Positions 17,762 through 27,015 of a DNA stretch of 64,000 bases are shown piece after piece. Every line of letters begins with the position of its first letter. Position 1 is the first letter of the stretch. Position numbers and translations under genes: made by a program. The stretch is from Ignavibacteria bacterium UBA2360 (GTDB lineage: Bacteria > Bacteroidota > Ignavibacteria > Tepidaquicellales > OLB5): the NCBI GenBank assembly GCA_002344125.1, contig DDTQ01000012.1, forward strand, positions 443,056-507,055, read 5' to 3'. A model generated the notes under the pieces. That model worked only from the letters and a program-made list of their open reading frames with translations, was not told the DNA's origin and searched no databases.

Positions 17762-19546
17762 ATGAACACAAAAATTAAATTTCTATCCGCATCACTGCTG
17801 CTTATATTGTTTGCGGCATTTGTAAACCCATCGGGTAACGATCCGAAGATCACCGAAGGTGAAGTATCAGACCACATCAAATACCTATCCAGCGATGAGC
17901 TCGGCGGGCGTTTCCCCGGCACAGATGGGGATAAACTCACGGTTGATTACATCACAGGCGAATTCAAAGAATACGGTCTGAAGCCCGCCGGTGAAAAAGG
18001 TTACCTGCAGCCATTCGATTATATCAGCGAAATAAAACTCGGCACCGGCAACTATGTCGCCTTCGGCAACGGTGAAGTTCTTAAGGGCGCAGGTGATGAA
18101 TTCACACCCGTTTACCTATCCTCAAACGGCTCCGCCTCCGGGAATATGATATTTGTGGGTTACGGCATTAACGCGCCGGAACTTAATTACAACGATTATG
18201 CCGGGCTTGATCTCAATGGCAAAATTGCCGTGATGCTGATGTTCTCACCAGGCTACAACAATCCCCATGATAACCCGTTCAGCAAGTATGAGCGCCTGCG
18301 CGTTAAATGCGCTGCCGCAAAAGAGCAGGGCGCTGCGGGTATAATTGTAATTAAAGGACCCGAAACAGGGGAGGAAGAACTCATAAAACTCAGAATGTCA
18401 GGTCCGGGTGAAAATATTGAGCTGCCAGTTATGAATCTGAAACGGGTTTACATCGAAACATTCTTAAAAGATAGAAAGCTCACACAGATCCAAAGAGAAA
18501 TTGATAGCCTTAGGGTACCGCAGTCATTTGAATTGAACCAAACAGCGCAGATAAAAACTGATCTTAACAGAATTAAAGCTGAAACGAATAATGTTATCGG
18601 CATGATAGAAGGCAGCGATGCTGCCCTGAAAAATGAATATATCCTGATTGGCGCGCACATGGATCACTTAGGCGACGGCTTAAAATACGGTTCATTACAC
18701 GATAGCCACATTGCCGAAATTCACAACGGCGCCGATGATAACGCCTCCGGCGTTGCAGGCATTTTGGAACTTGCCGAATATTACGCCGCCATCAAAAAGA
18801 AACTCAAACGCAGCATAATATTTATGACCTTCAGCGGCGAAGAAGCGGGATTGATCGGCTCTGCTTACTTCACAAAAAGCGACCTGATGAAAAAGTACAA
18901 TATCGTTACAATGATAAATCTCGATATGGTAGGCAGGCTCACAGATAAAAAGCTTACCATTGGCGGTACAGGCACATCATCAATATGGCAGGGCTTGCTT
19001 GATTCATTAAACAAAACCTACAATTTTGCTGCAGCCTATAACAAAGATGGATTTGGTCCAAGTGACCATGCCAGCTTTTACGCGAAAGATATTCCCGTGT
19101 TATTTTTCTTTACCGGGCTGCATAAGGATTACCACAAGCCAAGCGATGATTGGGAACACATTAATTCCGCCGGCGAAGCTGAAATACTCAATATGGTCGC
19201 ATCGATCGTAAACTACATAAACTCTCAGCCGGTAAAACCTGATTTCATCAAAGTTACCGAAGAGAAAAAGGAAACCAACATGGGCTTCCGTGTTACGCTG
19301 GGCGTTATACCTGATTATTCCAGCACCAAAGAGGGTCTGGAGCTATCGGGAGTAAAAGCCGGAGGTATTGCTGAAAAAGCGGGTCTGATGGCAGGGGATA
19401 TCATCACAAAGCTCGGACAGTATGAAATAAAAAATATCTATGATTACACCGATGCGCTTACAAAATTCAAACCCGGCGAAGAAGCAGAAGTAACATATCT
19501 CCGCGGAACCGAAACCACAACCGTGAGGATCACCTTCGCAAAGTAG
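17762..19546 (+). CDS. Secreted M28-family metallopeptidase with PA and PDZ domains
   Basis: 594 residues. Signal peptide (1-20), then a PA-like insert region (about 110-230), a zinc aminopeptidase core and a C-terminal PDZ domain (about 500-594, V-K-A-G-G-I-A-E-K-A-G-L-M-A-G-D-I-I). The M28 metal ligands are visible in order: H in GAHMDHLGDG, D in GADDNASGVAG, E-E in FSGEEAGLIGS, D in INLDMVGR and H in KDYHKPSDDWEHI. It would be an exported aminopeptidase acting on peptides outside the inner membrane. Monocistronic, with a terminator 65 bp downstream. Confidence 0.92.
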   Translation: MNTKIKFLSASLLLILFAAFVNPSGNDPKITEGEVSDHIKYLSSDELGGRFPGTDGDKLTVDYITGEFKEYGLKPAGEKGYLQPFDYISEIKLGTGNYVAFGNGEVLKGAGDEFTPVYLSSNGSASGNMIFVGYGINAPELNYNDYAGLDLNGKIAVMLMFSPGYNNPHDNPFSKYERLRVKCAAAKEQGAAGIIVIKGPETGEEELIKLRMSGPGENIELPVMNLKRVYIETFLKDRKLTQIQREIDSLRVPQSFELNQTAQIKTDLNRIKAETNNVIGMIEGSDAALKNEYILIGAHMDHLGDGLKYGSLHDSHIAEIHNGADDNASGVAGILELAEYYAAIKKKLKRSIIFMTFSGEEAGLIGSAYFTKSDLMKKYNIVTMINLDMVGRLTDKKLTIGGTGTSSIWQGLLDSLNKTYNFAAAYNKDGFGPSDHASFYAKDIPVLFFFTGLHKDYHKPSDDWEHINSAGEAEILNMVASIVNYINSQPVKPDFIKVTEEKKETNMGFRVTLGVIPDYSSTKEGLELSGVKAGGIAEKAGLMAGDIITKLGQYEIKNIYDYTDALTKFKPGEEAEVTYLRGTETTTVRITFAK

Positions 19547-19610
19547 TATGGGAAATTCGCGTTTGCCTTGTTTCTAAGGCAAAAGCGGGCATCAAATCAG
19601 TATTATATTA

Positions 19611-19640
19611 AAGGAACGCCATCTCAGCGTTCCTTTTTTT
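19611..19640 (+). terminator. Rho-independent terminator of the M28 peptidase gene
   Basis: AAGGAACGC (19611-19619), a 7-nt loop and GCGTTCCTT (19627-19635) followed by a run of T. Confidence 0.8.
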
Positions 19641-20197
19641 TATGTCACGCCGTTTGTCATACCCCGCCCTCAGCAGTCATGCGCGCAGGCGGGTATCCAG
19701 ATGATAATTATGAAATTTCGAAAATCTATGAAGTGCTATGTTCAAAAGAATGATAACTTCATTCACATTATTTAATAAATATATTATCCTTTACATCATA
19801 AAACCGCGAAGCGGTGAAATTATTGTAGATTGTTATCCAAAACGACTTTCAAAACCCCAAAGGGGTGACATTATAATTTCACCCCTTCGGGGTTCGTAAA
19901 ATGTTTGATATTTCTATCTACAATAATATCATCCCTTCGGGATTATTTTAAGTCTTCAGTTAGATAATATCTTAACAAAGAAATTCTATACAACCAAAAA
20001 AAATGAAACACCGAAAAGCCGAAGTGACTCACATATCTGCCCGCAGCAGTCATGCGCGCCTTTTACAATCCCCCATGAAAAGTCGCAGAACTGGCTTTGA
20101 CAGTGGGATTGGATTGATCTGGTACTCCGTTAATCTGAAATCTATAATAATACTTGAATCCCCGACAATTTTAATGGGGGATTTAATATAACCCAAC
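19641..20197. other. Intergenic stretch with palindromic repeats, no gene seen
   Basis: GTCATACCCCGCC...GCGGGTATCC at 19657-19697 has 20 inserted bases between its arms. Four stem-variable mini-hairpins occupy 19800-19945: two on the plus strand (ACCGCGAAGCGGT and ACCCCAAAGGGGT) and two inverted (with CCCCTTCGGGG and ATCCCTTCGGGAT). They share the ATTATTGTAGA tail. The 62-codon ORF at 20003 has no recognisable features and I do not count it as a gene. Confidence 0.7.
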
Positions 20198-20229
20198 AAA
20201 AAAGGAGCCCTTTAGCTCCTTTTTTTATT
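20198..20229. terminator. Terminator between convergent units
   Basis: AAAAGGAGC, loop CCTTTA, GCTCCTTTTTTT (20202-20226). A-rich on the left and T-rich on the right, so it can work for the minus-strand gene ending at 20300. Confidence 0.65.
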
Positions 20230-20299
20230 TACCTTTTTGCGTTCAAGAAATCCCGTAGGGATTTCGCAGTCCCGCCAAAGGCGGGATCACATTCATCGT

Positions 20300-20806
20300 T
20301 TACTTCAATATCTTTATCCCTGTCGCCATAATCCTGTACATCTTCTGTGGACCCACAACTAAATTCGGGTCAGTACCCGCTTCTTCGGCGAAGTGTTTTG
20401 CCTGGTCTTCGGTAATTTCCCTGATGCTGAAAACGCCTTCAACTACAGCAACCTTGCCTGTGATATCCATTTCCTTTGGCATAATGAACTTATGCATCGT
20501 TAATGCGCGGATATTATTCGTACCGTCGCTAATGACAGTCCAGCAGCCGCCTGTGCGGCATAACTCGCTCATGTTTCCTTTTAATACAACGGTCTTGCCC
20601 ACAAACGCTGATGTATCAGCATAAATATCGCCAACGCTGATAACTTTAAGTTCACCGTTTATATCGGTGCCGTATAACGTGCCGTCCGGAAGCTCTTTAG
20701 CTTCGACCTTTTCATCATCTTTTTTATTTTCTTCGCCGCTCTGCGCACTCGCTGAAAGCGATGCGAAAAATAATACTAATGGCAGTAAATACTTTATAAA
20801 TTTCAT
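20300..20806 (-). CDS. Periplasmic DUF4920-like protein
   Basis: 168 residues from the internal ATG at 20806, which begins a clean signal peptide (MKFIKYLLPLVLFFASLSAS, cleavage after A-Q). The longer ORF start at 20860 would bury this signal. The mature part has a charged linker and an OB-like beta domain with M-S-E-L-C-R-T-G-G-C-W, matching the C-x(4)-G-C-W signature of DUF4920 proteins. A role in metal or redox handling is suggested by the two cysteines but not shown. Confidence 0.75.
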   Translation of the reverse strand: MKFIKYLLPLVLFFASLSASAQSGEENKKDDEKVEAKELPDGTLYGTDINGELKVISVGDIYADTSAFVGKTVVLKGNMSELCRTGGCWTVISDGTNNIRALTMHKFIMPKEMDITGKVAVVEGVFSIREITEDQAKHFAEEAGTDPNLVVGPQKMYRIMATGIKILK

Positions 20807-20929
20807 TGTGTAGAATTGATTTAGTTTAAGTGAATTTACAAAAATACTTATAATCCGCAAAATTTGGAATGTAAAAAAATGTCATAAGTTTAACCAATAT
20901 CCCTAAGAGGTAGTTGGAAGGCACACCTA

Positions 20930-21048
20930 TCAACCCTGCCCCTAAAGGGGGGCTGGGGTCACAATTATCAACCCTCCCCCTTTAAGGGGGGCTGGGGTCA
21001 CAATTATCAACTCTCCCCCTTTAAGGGGGAGCCGGAGGGGGTCACAAA
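20930..21048. repeat. Three tandem units of about 39 bp
   Basis: Units begin TCAACCCTGCCC, TCAACCCTCCCC and TCAACTCTCCCC (20930, 20968, 21007). Each has a C-rich/G-rich stem around TTTAAGG and ends GGGGTCACAA. They lie in the gap after the DUF4920 gene. Confidence 0.75.
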
Positions 21049-21080
21049 AATAGATTTCTACCTCACAAGAACCAACTATT

Positions 21081-21581
21081 CTATAGAACAAACATTACAC
21101 CTGCAGTAAACAAAAACATTGCAGAGTTATCATAATGAATAGGACTTTTGATTTCTATAGATACGGCTTGTTTTTTGCTTAAGAAATAACCGGCTTTGAA
21201 ACCAGCCATGAAATCAAAACCCAACCCGCCCTGGCCAATCAAGAGTGCACCGCCTGCCCCAATTGATAATATTAAGTTATCCTCTTCAAACCCAACTGAT
21301 GGAATGAAATCAAATGACACGACAACTTTTCTGCTGAATTCAGGTTTGTAAATATCGATGCCTGTATTTAAAGAAACAAAACTGTTTAGTCTGTTTGTTA
21401 AAGTTCCTGATACTACATAAGATGTTTCATCCTGTCTACTTTCTGATAGTGAAAAAACTTTATATATACCTGCTCCTGTATAAAGCAAAGTTTTATGAGA
21501 ACGCCATGAGTCTGTTATACTTTGTGAATTGAGAGATTCTAAGAGTAAGAATGCTAATAATATAACGGCTCTTGATCTCAA
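21081..21581 (-). CDS. Small outer-membrane beta-barrel-like protein
   Basis: 166 residues with a signal peptide (about 1-20) and alternating hydrophobic/polar strands ending in an aromatic-hydrophobic C-terminus (F-L-F-T-A-G-V-M-F-V-L), typical of outer-membrane barrels. The ending S-P-I-H-Y...F-T-A-G-V-M-F parallels the R-Y-P-F-G-G-F...I-T-A-G-F-Q-F end of the 22287-22883 protein. Its ATG overlaps the upstream gene's stop by 4 bp, so the two are translationally coupled. Function unknown. Confidence 0.7.
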   Translation of the reverse strand: MRSRAVILLAFLLLESLNSQSITDSWRSHKTLLYTGAGIYKVFSLSESRQDETSYVVSGTLTNRLNSFVSLNTGIDIYKPEFSRKVVVSFDFIPSVGFEEDNLILSIGAGGALLIGQGGLGFDFMAGFKAGYFLSKKQAVSIEIKSPIHYDNSAMFLFTAGVMFVL

Positions 21582-22135
21582 AAAAACACCACTCCAATCG
21601 TCGCAAACGGATTATGATAGAACTCATCATAATGCGATCTTCTTATCACCGGCATCTGAATGCCCGCTGAAAGCGAAACATACCTGTTGAATCTGTACAG
21701 GTAATTTACACCCACAAAAAATGCTATAATTGCAGTATTGTCATTCGGGGTGAACATACTCAATCCCGTATTAACACTGATGCTGTGTTGCTTTATAACC
21801 AAAGGCACTCCTGTAAATCCCACTGAAAAGTATGGCGCAGTATTTCCTATCTCATTATTCGTTTTCAAATTTCCGTAAGCCGCCCTCAAAAATATTCTTT
21901 TGTCATAAAGATTAACTTGACCGAAGATCCACCACCCATTATAAAAATATTTCTTCTCCTTTAGTGGTATGGCGGGACCGAATTCCATCCCAACCTGAAA
22001 GGGGAGATCCGATAACGAATTATTCCCCTTAAAATCAGCGGACTTGTTGAAACTTACTTCACTTTCCTGTGAATACACAGAAGTAAACAGACCGGCGAGA
22101 ATAAAATACAATAACCCGGCAATTCTTGTTTTCAT
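21578..22135 (-). CDS. Small outer-membrane beta-barrel-like protein
   Basis: 185 residues. Signal peptide with cleavage near Y-S-Q, then S-D-L-P-F-Q-V-G-M-E-F-G, repeated strands of the type F-L-R-A-A-Y-G, and a C-terminal phenylalanine pair (G-V-V-F-F), the classical BAM-recognition ending. The order L-P-F-x-x-G...F-x-x-V-N-L-x-x-K-x-x-F-L is shared with the barrels at 22287 and 41200. Overlaps the next gene by 4 bp. Function unknown. Confidence 0.72.
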   Translation of the reverse strand: MKTRIAGLLYFILAGLFTSVYSQESEVSFNKSADFKGNNSLSDLPFQVGMEFGPAIPLKEKKYFYNGWWIFGQVNLYDKRIFLRAAYGNLKTNNEIGNTAPYFSVGFTGVPLVIKQHSISVNTGLSMFTPNDNTAIIAFFVGVNYLYRFNRYVSLSAGIQMPVIRRSHYDEFYHNPFATIGVVFF

Positions 22136-22177
22136 ACTATTTACTTTATAAGTACCATTTTCCTGGTTTCAATATAA

Positions 22178-22226
22178 TTCCCCTCTGGCGAGGGGTGTTC
22201 CGATTTATCGGAACGGGGTGTGTTAA
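22178..22226. repeat. TTCCCCTC...CGGGGTGTGTTA palindromic repeat
   Basis: Outer C-rich/G-rich arms enclose a second stem GTTCCGA/TCGGAAC. Related copies with different inner stems are at 17069-17117 and 58978-59054. Confidence 0.65.
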
Positions 22227-22286
22227 CTCAGATTCTGTAAAAATACACACCGCTTGGTATGTATGATGCATCATAGCCATAGGTAA

Positions 22287-22883
22287 TCAATTTGTTAAAA
22301 ATTGAAAACCTGCTGTAATTAAAGTATTACGAAAGCCGCCAAACGGATATCGTAAGCTTAACGATATTCCAAAATACTCAGTTGTTGAGTACATGTAGTT
22401 CAGTGCCGCAAAGCCGGATAAACCTCCTCCAATACCCCCGGAATCGGACGAATTCCACACGCCAAATACTGCTGAATGTAATGCTAAACTGCTGTGTTTT
22501 GTCTTCAAGAATTTATATCTCAAACCTGCTGAAGAATACGAAGTATTGGTTTTTAATTTACTTTCAAAGAACTGACCATACTCTAACAATAAGAATAGTT
22601 TCTTTGATGATAAATTAACACTGAAGTTTCCTATAATTCCCGGAGTCACAAGTTTCTGTTTCAGGTCATAGTTCAGTGCAAAACTAATCCCAAATCCAAA
22701 CGGAAAATTCCGAAGGTTGTTATCTGCCCCTGAATAATATGATTTAAGTCTCAAAGTACTGCTGAAATTAATATTAGTAAGCGGATTTAAATTGATTCTC
22801 TCCTGGCCAAAGGATTCTACTGCATTTAGAGAATAAATACTTATGAGGATGTATATATGATATTTTAAGGATTTAAGGATCAA
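22287..22883 (-). CDS. Small outer-membrane beta-barrel-like protein, paralogue of the 41200 gene
   Basis: 198 residues with a hydrophobic N-terminal segment and cleavage near S-F-G-Q. It aligns with the plus-strand protein at 41200-41715 along its length: F-P-F-G-F-G-I versus I-P-F-R-L-G-A, V-N-L-S-S-K-K-L-F-L versus I-N-L-S-K-R-N-I-F-L, and S-L-R-Y-P-F-G-G-F versus S-I-R-Y-P-F-G-R-F near the end. The gene is 150 bp upstream of the two other barrel genes on the same strand. No function assigned. Confidence 0.72.
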   Translation of the reverse strand: MILKSLKYHIYILISIYSLNAVESFGQERINLNPLTNINFSSTLRLKSYYSGADNNLRNFPFGFGISFALNYDLKQKLVTPGIIGNFSVNLSSKKLFLLLEYGQFFESKLKTNTSYSSAGLRYKFLKTKHSSLALHSAVFGVWNSSDSGGIGGGLSGFAALNYMYSTTEYFGISLSLRYPFGGFRNTLITAGFQFLTN

Positions 22884-22967
22884 ATTATAGAGTATTCATT
22901 TTTTCTTTGGGTTTATTGATCTAAAATAACAAACAATCGGTCACTTATCAAGCCGAATTTCCCCCAT

Positions 22968-22995
22968 AAAAAAAGCCGCCCCAATTGAGACGGCT
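22968..22995 (-). terminator. Rho-independent terminator downstream of glmS
   Basis: On the minus strand AGCCGTCTC pairs with GGGGCGGCT (two G-U pairs) around AATT and is followed by seven T. It lies 144 bp after the glmS stop; the gap also holds a CACCCTGAGC...GAAGGGTG palindrome at about 23023. Confidence 0.7.
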
Positions 22996-23138
22996 GTTAA
23001 GCATTAAAATTAATTAAATCTCACCCTGAGCTTATCGAAGGGTGTAGTATCCAGTCCAACATCCCTCGACAAGCTCGGGATGAAGAATTCTATCAGTGTA
23101 GACTATGTCGATTAATGATCTTGGTAACTAAAACCCTC

Positions 23139-24983
23139 TTATTCCACTGTTACGCTTTTAGCCAGATTTCTCGGCTGATCAACATTACAGCCGCGCAGTA
23201 CTGCTAAGTGATACGCAAGCATCTGCAGCGGTATCGTTGTAAGTATCGGTGAAAGCATTTCCAGCGTGTGCGGTATCCTTATCACGTAATCGGAATATTC
23301 ATCAATATGCCCGTCGGAATCAAAATCAGTGATAGTTATCACAACGCCTTTTCTTGCCTTTACTTCGCGGATATTTGAAATTACTTTTTCGTAAGTTGAA
23401 TCCTTCGGCGCAATTACTATTACAGGCATGTTCTGGTCAATTAATGCGATCGGTCCGTGTTTCATCTCCGCTGCGGGGTAACCCTCAGCGTGGATGTACG
23501 AAATTTCTTTCAGCTTCAGTGCGCCTTCAAGCGCTACCGGGAAGTTATATCCTCTGCCCAGGTACAGCATGTGCTGACAGAACTTGAAGACTTTAGCAAT
23601 TTCAAGTATCTTATTGTTTAACGCAAGTATTTCTTTTATCTTCTCAGGTATCCTGAGCAGTTCGTCGGTGATTTCTTTTATCTCATGCGCCGGCAGTGAA
23701 TTCCTGTATTGCGCTATCATTAATGAAATTAACGCAAGTCCGGTTAACTGTGATGTAAACGCCTTTGTTGATGCAACACCAATTTCGGGTCCCGCGTGAG
23801 TGTAAACACCTGCGTGGGTTTCCCTTGCAATTGTGCTTCCAACAACGTTTACAATACCATATACATCAGCGCCCCGTGATTTAGCTTCCTTAAGCGCAGC
23901 AAGTGTATCAGCGGTTTCACCGCTCTGGCTGATAACGAACATTATATCGTTGGGGTAAATTACCGGGTTGCGGTAACGGAACTCAGACGCGTATTCAACC
24001 TCAACGGGTATCTTGCACATCTGTTCTATCATATACTCGCCAACCAAACCGGCATGCCATGCCGTTCCGCAGGCGGAAATAATTATTCTGGGCGCGAATT
24101 TTAATTTATCGGTAACGTTCATTAAGCCGCCAAGCTTAACCAGGCCGTTATCCTTTATTATTCTTCCGCGCATTGTGTTTGTTATTGAATCAGGCTGCTC
24201 GTTGATCTCCTTTAACATAAAGTGATCGTAGCCGCCTTTTTCTATCTCTTCAAGATCAAATGTGATTTCTTCAAGCTCGCGCTCAATGGTTTCATCGTGA
24301 ATAGTTTTTATAACGAACTTATCACGGTTAACAATAACCATTTCGCCATCCATTAGATACAATACCTGGCGCGTATGCGGAACTATTGCCGCAGCATCTG
24401 AAGCTATTATAAACTCATCATCACCAACGCCCAGTACAAGAGGTGATCCTTTTCTTGCCGCAATGATCTTATCGGTTTCGAACTTTGAAAGTACGCACAT
24501 GCCATAAGTACCGTCAACTTCAGCAAGTGTAAGCTGTACAGCTTTTTCAAAATCCATTACATTCTTGTAATGAGAGCGTATTAAATGCACAAGGCACTCA
24601 GTATCCGTATCGGTCATGAACTGGTAACCTTCGCGCTCAAGCCTTGTTTTCAGTACATTATAGTTTTCTATGATACCGTTGTGTATCACAACAATTTCAT
24701 TGCCATCATCAAAGATAGGGTGCGCGTTGCGGTTGTTAGGTTCACCGTGTGTTGCCCATCTTGTATGCCCGAATCCTATATTGGCTGTATGATCATACCC
24801 GTTTGAGCCTAAAAGATTTTCAAGATCTGTGACCTTTCCCGCGGTTTTGCGAACCGCAATTTCATTATCAAACATCAGCGCAACCCCGGCAGAGTCGTAT
24901 CCTCTGTATTCAAGCTTCTTCAATCCGCTAAGGATTATAGGAAGTGCCTGTTTATTACCTAAATACGCAACTATTCCACACAT
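23139..24983 (-). CDS. glmS: Glutamine-fructose-6-phosphate aminotransferase (isomerising)
   Basis: 614 residues, full length. An N-terminal class II glutamine amidotransferase domain has the nucleophile C2 (MCGIVAYLGN), the Y-R-G-Y-D-S-A-G motif and GFGHTRWATHG. Two SIS sugar-isomerase domains follow (S-A-C-G-T-A-W-H-A and S-Q-S-G-E-T-A-D-T in the first). The C-terminus L-A-K-S-V-T-V-E is the conserved end. It makes glucosamine-6-phosphate, the first step to UDP-GlcNAc for peptidoglycan and lipid A. I see no glmS ribozyme in the 130 bp upstream. Confidence 0.97.
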   Translation of the reverse strand: MCGIVAYLGNKQALPIILSGLKKLEYRGYDSAGVALMFDNEIAVRKTAGKVTDLENLLGSNGYDHTANIGFGHTRWATHGEPNNRNAHPIFDDGNEIVVIHNGIIENYNVLKTRLEREGYQFMTDTDTECLVHLIRSHYKNVMDFEKAVQLTLAEVDGTYGMCVLSKFETDKIIAARKGSPLVLGVGDDEFIIASDAAAIVPHTRQVLYLMDGEMVIVNRDKFVIKTIHDETIERELEEITFDLEEIEKGGYDHFMLKEINEQPDSITNTMRGRIIKDNGLVKLGGLMNVTDKLKFAPRIIISACGTAWHAGLVGEYMIEQMCKIPVEVEYASEFRYRNPVIYPNDIMFVISQSGETADTLAALKEAKSRGADVYGIVNVVGSTIARETHAGVYTHAGPEIGVASTKAFTSQLTGLALISLMIAQYRNSLPAHEIKEITDELLRIPEKIKEILALNNKILEIAKVFKFCQHMLYLGRGYNFPVALEGALKLKEISYIHAEGYPAAEMKHGPIALIDQNMPVIVIAPKDSTYEKVISNIREVKARKGVVITITDFDSDGHIDEYSDYVIRIPHTLEMLSPILTTIPLQMLAYHLAVLRGCNVDQPRNLAKSVTVE

Positions 24984-25119
24984 TAATTTTTTGTTTAAAT
25001 GTTAAAAAATCCGATTTAATTACAGTAAACATAGTATAAAAGGTGTAGGTTAACAATACCACCTATACGTTACAAAAGCACCTTATGGTTTACAAAACCC
25101 ACCATGGGTTACTATCTTA

Positions 25120-26586
25120 TTAAATCCCAAGCAAATTTGAGCAATATTTTGCCCAGTTCAATAAAGGGGATAAGTAAAATCCCTGTAATATTGCCGTAAA
25201 TAAAAGAATTAACAATATAATAAGGGATATCGTTTCCGTATTTTGTTTATTTTCAGGCACTTCACCCCGGAAAATTAACGCAATAAACCGGTAAATTACG
25301 AATAGAAATACCGCGCTTGAAAGCACGCCAACTGAGGTAAGCCATAAGTAAGGAGTATTAGTTAGTGTAAAGTAAAGCATCAACTTTCCTGTGAATCCGC
25401 CCGTTAACGGAAAGCCCGCAGATGACAACAGAAAAAATATAAATGCCGAAAATAAAAATTTATCACTCCGGCCTTTGCCTTTAAGATCATCCTTTTGTGT
25501 GATTTCGTATTTTTCCTTAAACAGCTTCAGACAAATTGTTAAACCAAGCGTATTGAGGGCAAACAATACAGCATTGAAAATAAATGCGGCGATACCCTCA
25601 TGCGAAGCTGAGATGAGACCTAATAACAAATATCCCGCGGATGATATTGAAATGAAAGTTACTATTTTTTTCAGGTCATACTGCCACAGTATAATGAAGT
25701 TACCTGCAAGAATCGAAAATGCCGCAATTATCACAAGCATTAATTGCCAGTTTATACCCTGAATGAAAATAAGCCCTTCACTTCCCGTCTGAAAAGTGCC
25801 GCTATCATGAAGTATTGTAAAAATAAATCTGGCCGCCGCAAACAGCGAAGCCAGTAAATTGATAAGAATAAACTGAAGTAAGTGTTCTTTCTTTACTGAA
25901 TTACTGAATGCCGCGAAGTTCAGGTTCAACGGTGCGAGCAGGGCGTTATAAAATATTCCCGCAAGTACCATAATAAAGCCAACAAGAAAAATCTGTATGT
26001 TAAACGGATTACCTGAAATGAATTTCGCTATTGCTGAATAATCACCAGACCCCGATACCCCATATATCAATGTTGCGCCATACAGCATTATGGCGGCGAA
26101 GACTCCGTTGAATATGTAATATTTAATTGCGGATTTGAGTTCATATCTGAAAATGAGCAGTAGGGGAATAACCATCACCTGCATTGAAACGAACAACACA
26201 AATATATTCGATGCGCTCACACTTAGCAGCGCGCCTATGAATGATACAGATGCAAGATTGAGGTCACCCTTATTACTTTTGCCGCGATAGAACACCAATG
26301 CTATTACAACCATGGATGTAGTTAATATCACGCGCGCTCCGTAACTAAAATGATCTGCCGAGAATGCTCCGCTGAAAAGATGTTGCGGCGCGAAGTACGC
26401 CTGCGCGTAACTGGATATAGCTGCTGCAATCACACCACCGGAAAAAACATAGTACGCGATCTTTTCAGTCAGTTGTTTACCGCTTGAAATATTTGCGGAG
26501 CTTAATACATTAAGAATAATTACCGCAAGAGAGAGTGTTATTTCAGGAAGAAAATTGAATAAAATATTAACTGTTTCCTGGTTCAA
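25120..26586 (-). CDS. NuoN-like membrane subunit lacking key proton-channel residues
   Basis: 488 residues, about 14 helices, fold and length of NuoN. Alignable landmarks are K155 in the S-A-I-K-Y-Y helix, NFIILWQYDLKKIVTFISIS, S-A-G-Y-L-L-L-G-L and LLSSAGFPLTGGFTGK, whose lysine is kept. The channel glutamate in the family motif G-L-E-L-M-S-L-P is Q136 here (VSMQVMVIP). The lysine in A-F-K-L-S-A-V-P-F-H is N214, and the lysine in A-P-K-A falls at N243/L244. The F-H-x-W-x-P-D-V-Y-E-G-A-P loop is also gone. It is probably part of a complex-I-like assembly with altered or lost proton transfer. Confidence 0.8.
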   Translation of the reverse strand: MNQETVNILFNFLPEITLSLAVIILNVLSSANISSGKQLTEKIAYYVFSGGVIAAAISSYAQAYFAPQHLFSGAFSADHFSYGARVILTTSMVVIALVFYRGKSNKGDLNLASVSFIGALLSVSASNIFVLFVSMQVMVIPLLLIFRYELKSAIKYYIFNGVFAAIMLYGATLIYGVSGSGDYSAIAKFISGNPFNIQIFLVGFIMVLAGIFYNALLAPLNLNFAAFSNSVKKEHLLQFILINLLASLFAAARFIFTILHDSGTFQTGSEGLIFIQGINWQLMLVIIAAFSILAGNFIILWQYDLKKIVTFISISSAGYLLLGLISASHEGIAAFIFNAVLFALNTLGLTICLKLFKEKYEITQKDDLKGKGRSDKFLFSAFIFFLLSSAGFPLTGGFTGKLMLYFTLTNTPYLWLTSVGVLSSAVFLFVIYRFIALIFRGEVPENKQNTETISLIILLILLFTAILQGFYLSPLLNWAKYCSNLLGI

Positions 26587-26706
26587 TTATTTTATGTTTT
26601 TTGTACATAATTCCCGCGAAAGCGGGAATCTAATTGTGCATTTTGTTCTCATTACGAAAGGGAGCAAATCATAACATATAGATTGCAATGCTAAATAATA
26701 CTTTTG
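26587..26706. other. Short gap with an ATTCCCGC hairpin
   Basis: ATTCCCGC-GAAA-GCGGGAAT at 26610-26629 is an uninterrupted copy of a palindrome that occurs with inserted apices at 48595-48633 and 61006-61046. Nothing else stands out. Confidence 0.6.
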
Positions 26707-26870
26707 TACCGCCAAACGACTGCGGTGGCAGTCAGGGACTTTCTCACCGTTACAATGTTACCATTACTAGAATCTAACTTAGCGCGCCTGACTGGAAACT
26801 GCAAAGCAGTTAACAGTCCTGACTTGCAACTGCGTAGCAGTTGAAAGTTCTACCAATTCCGCTGTAATCC
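26707..26870 (-). pseudogene. Degenerate tRNA-Leu copy 1 with palindromic insertions
   Basis: Compared with the intact tRNA-Leu at 27016-27099, this copy keeps the 3' acceptor side (TACCGCCA on the plus strand), the variable arm and part of the D arm. It has extra bases in the T loop (about 26719-26742, with ACTGC...GCAGT) and about 60 extra bases at the D loop containing ACTGC-AAA-GCAGT and AACTGC-GTA-GCAGTT. The anticodon arm is altered and the 5' acceptor strand is lost. Offset to copy 2 is 170 bp. Confidence 0.75.
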
Positions 26871-26876
26871 TATTTG

Positions 26877-27009
26877 TACCGCCAAACGACTGCGGTGGCA
26901 GTCAGGGACTTTCTCACCGTTACAATGTTACCATTACTAGAATCTAACTTAGCGCGCTTGACTTGCAACTGCGTAGCAGTTGAAAGTTCTACCAATTCCG
27001 CTGTAATCC
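26877..27009 (-). pseudogene. Degenerate tRNA-Leu copy 2 with palindromic insertions
   Basis: Nearly identical to copy 1 but without 31 bp of its D-loop insert (the segment with ACTGC-AAA-GCAGT). It still has the T-loop insert and one D-loop palindrome, and the same damaged anticodon arm and missing 5' acceptor strand. Offset to the intact gene is 139 bp. Confidence 0.75.
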
Positions 27010-27015
27010 TATTTG

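Noticed and set aside
20003..20191. 62-codon ORF between terminators
   Set aside because: Overlaps repeat sequence, no ribosome binding site, no recognisable domain or composition bias.
24984..25119. glmS ribozyme or riboswitch upstream of glmS
   Set aside because: The 130-bp leader lacks the conserved glmS ribozyme core; only short ACC/GGT repeats are visible.
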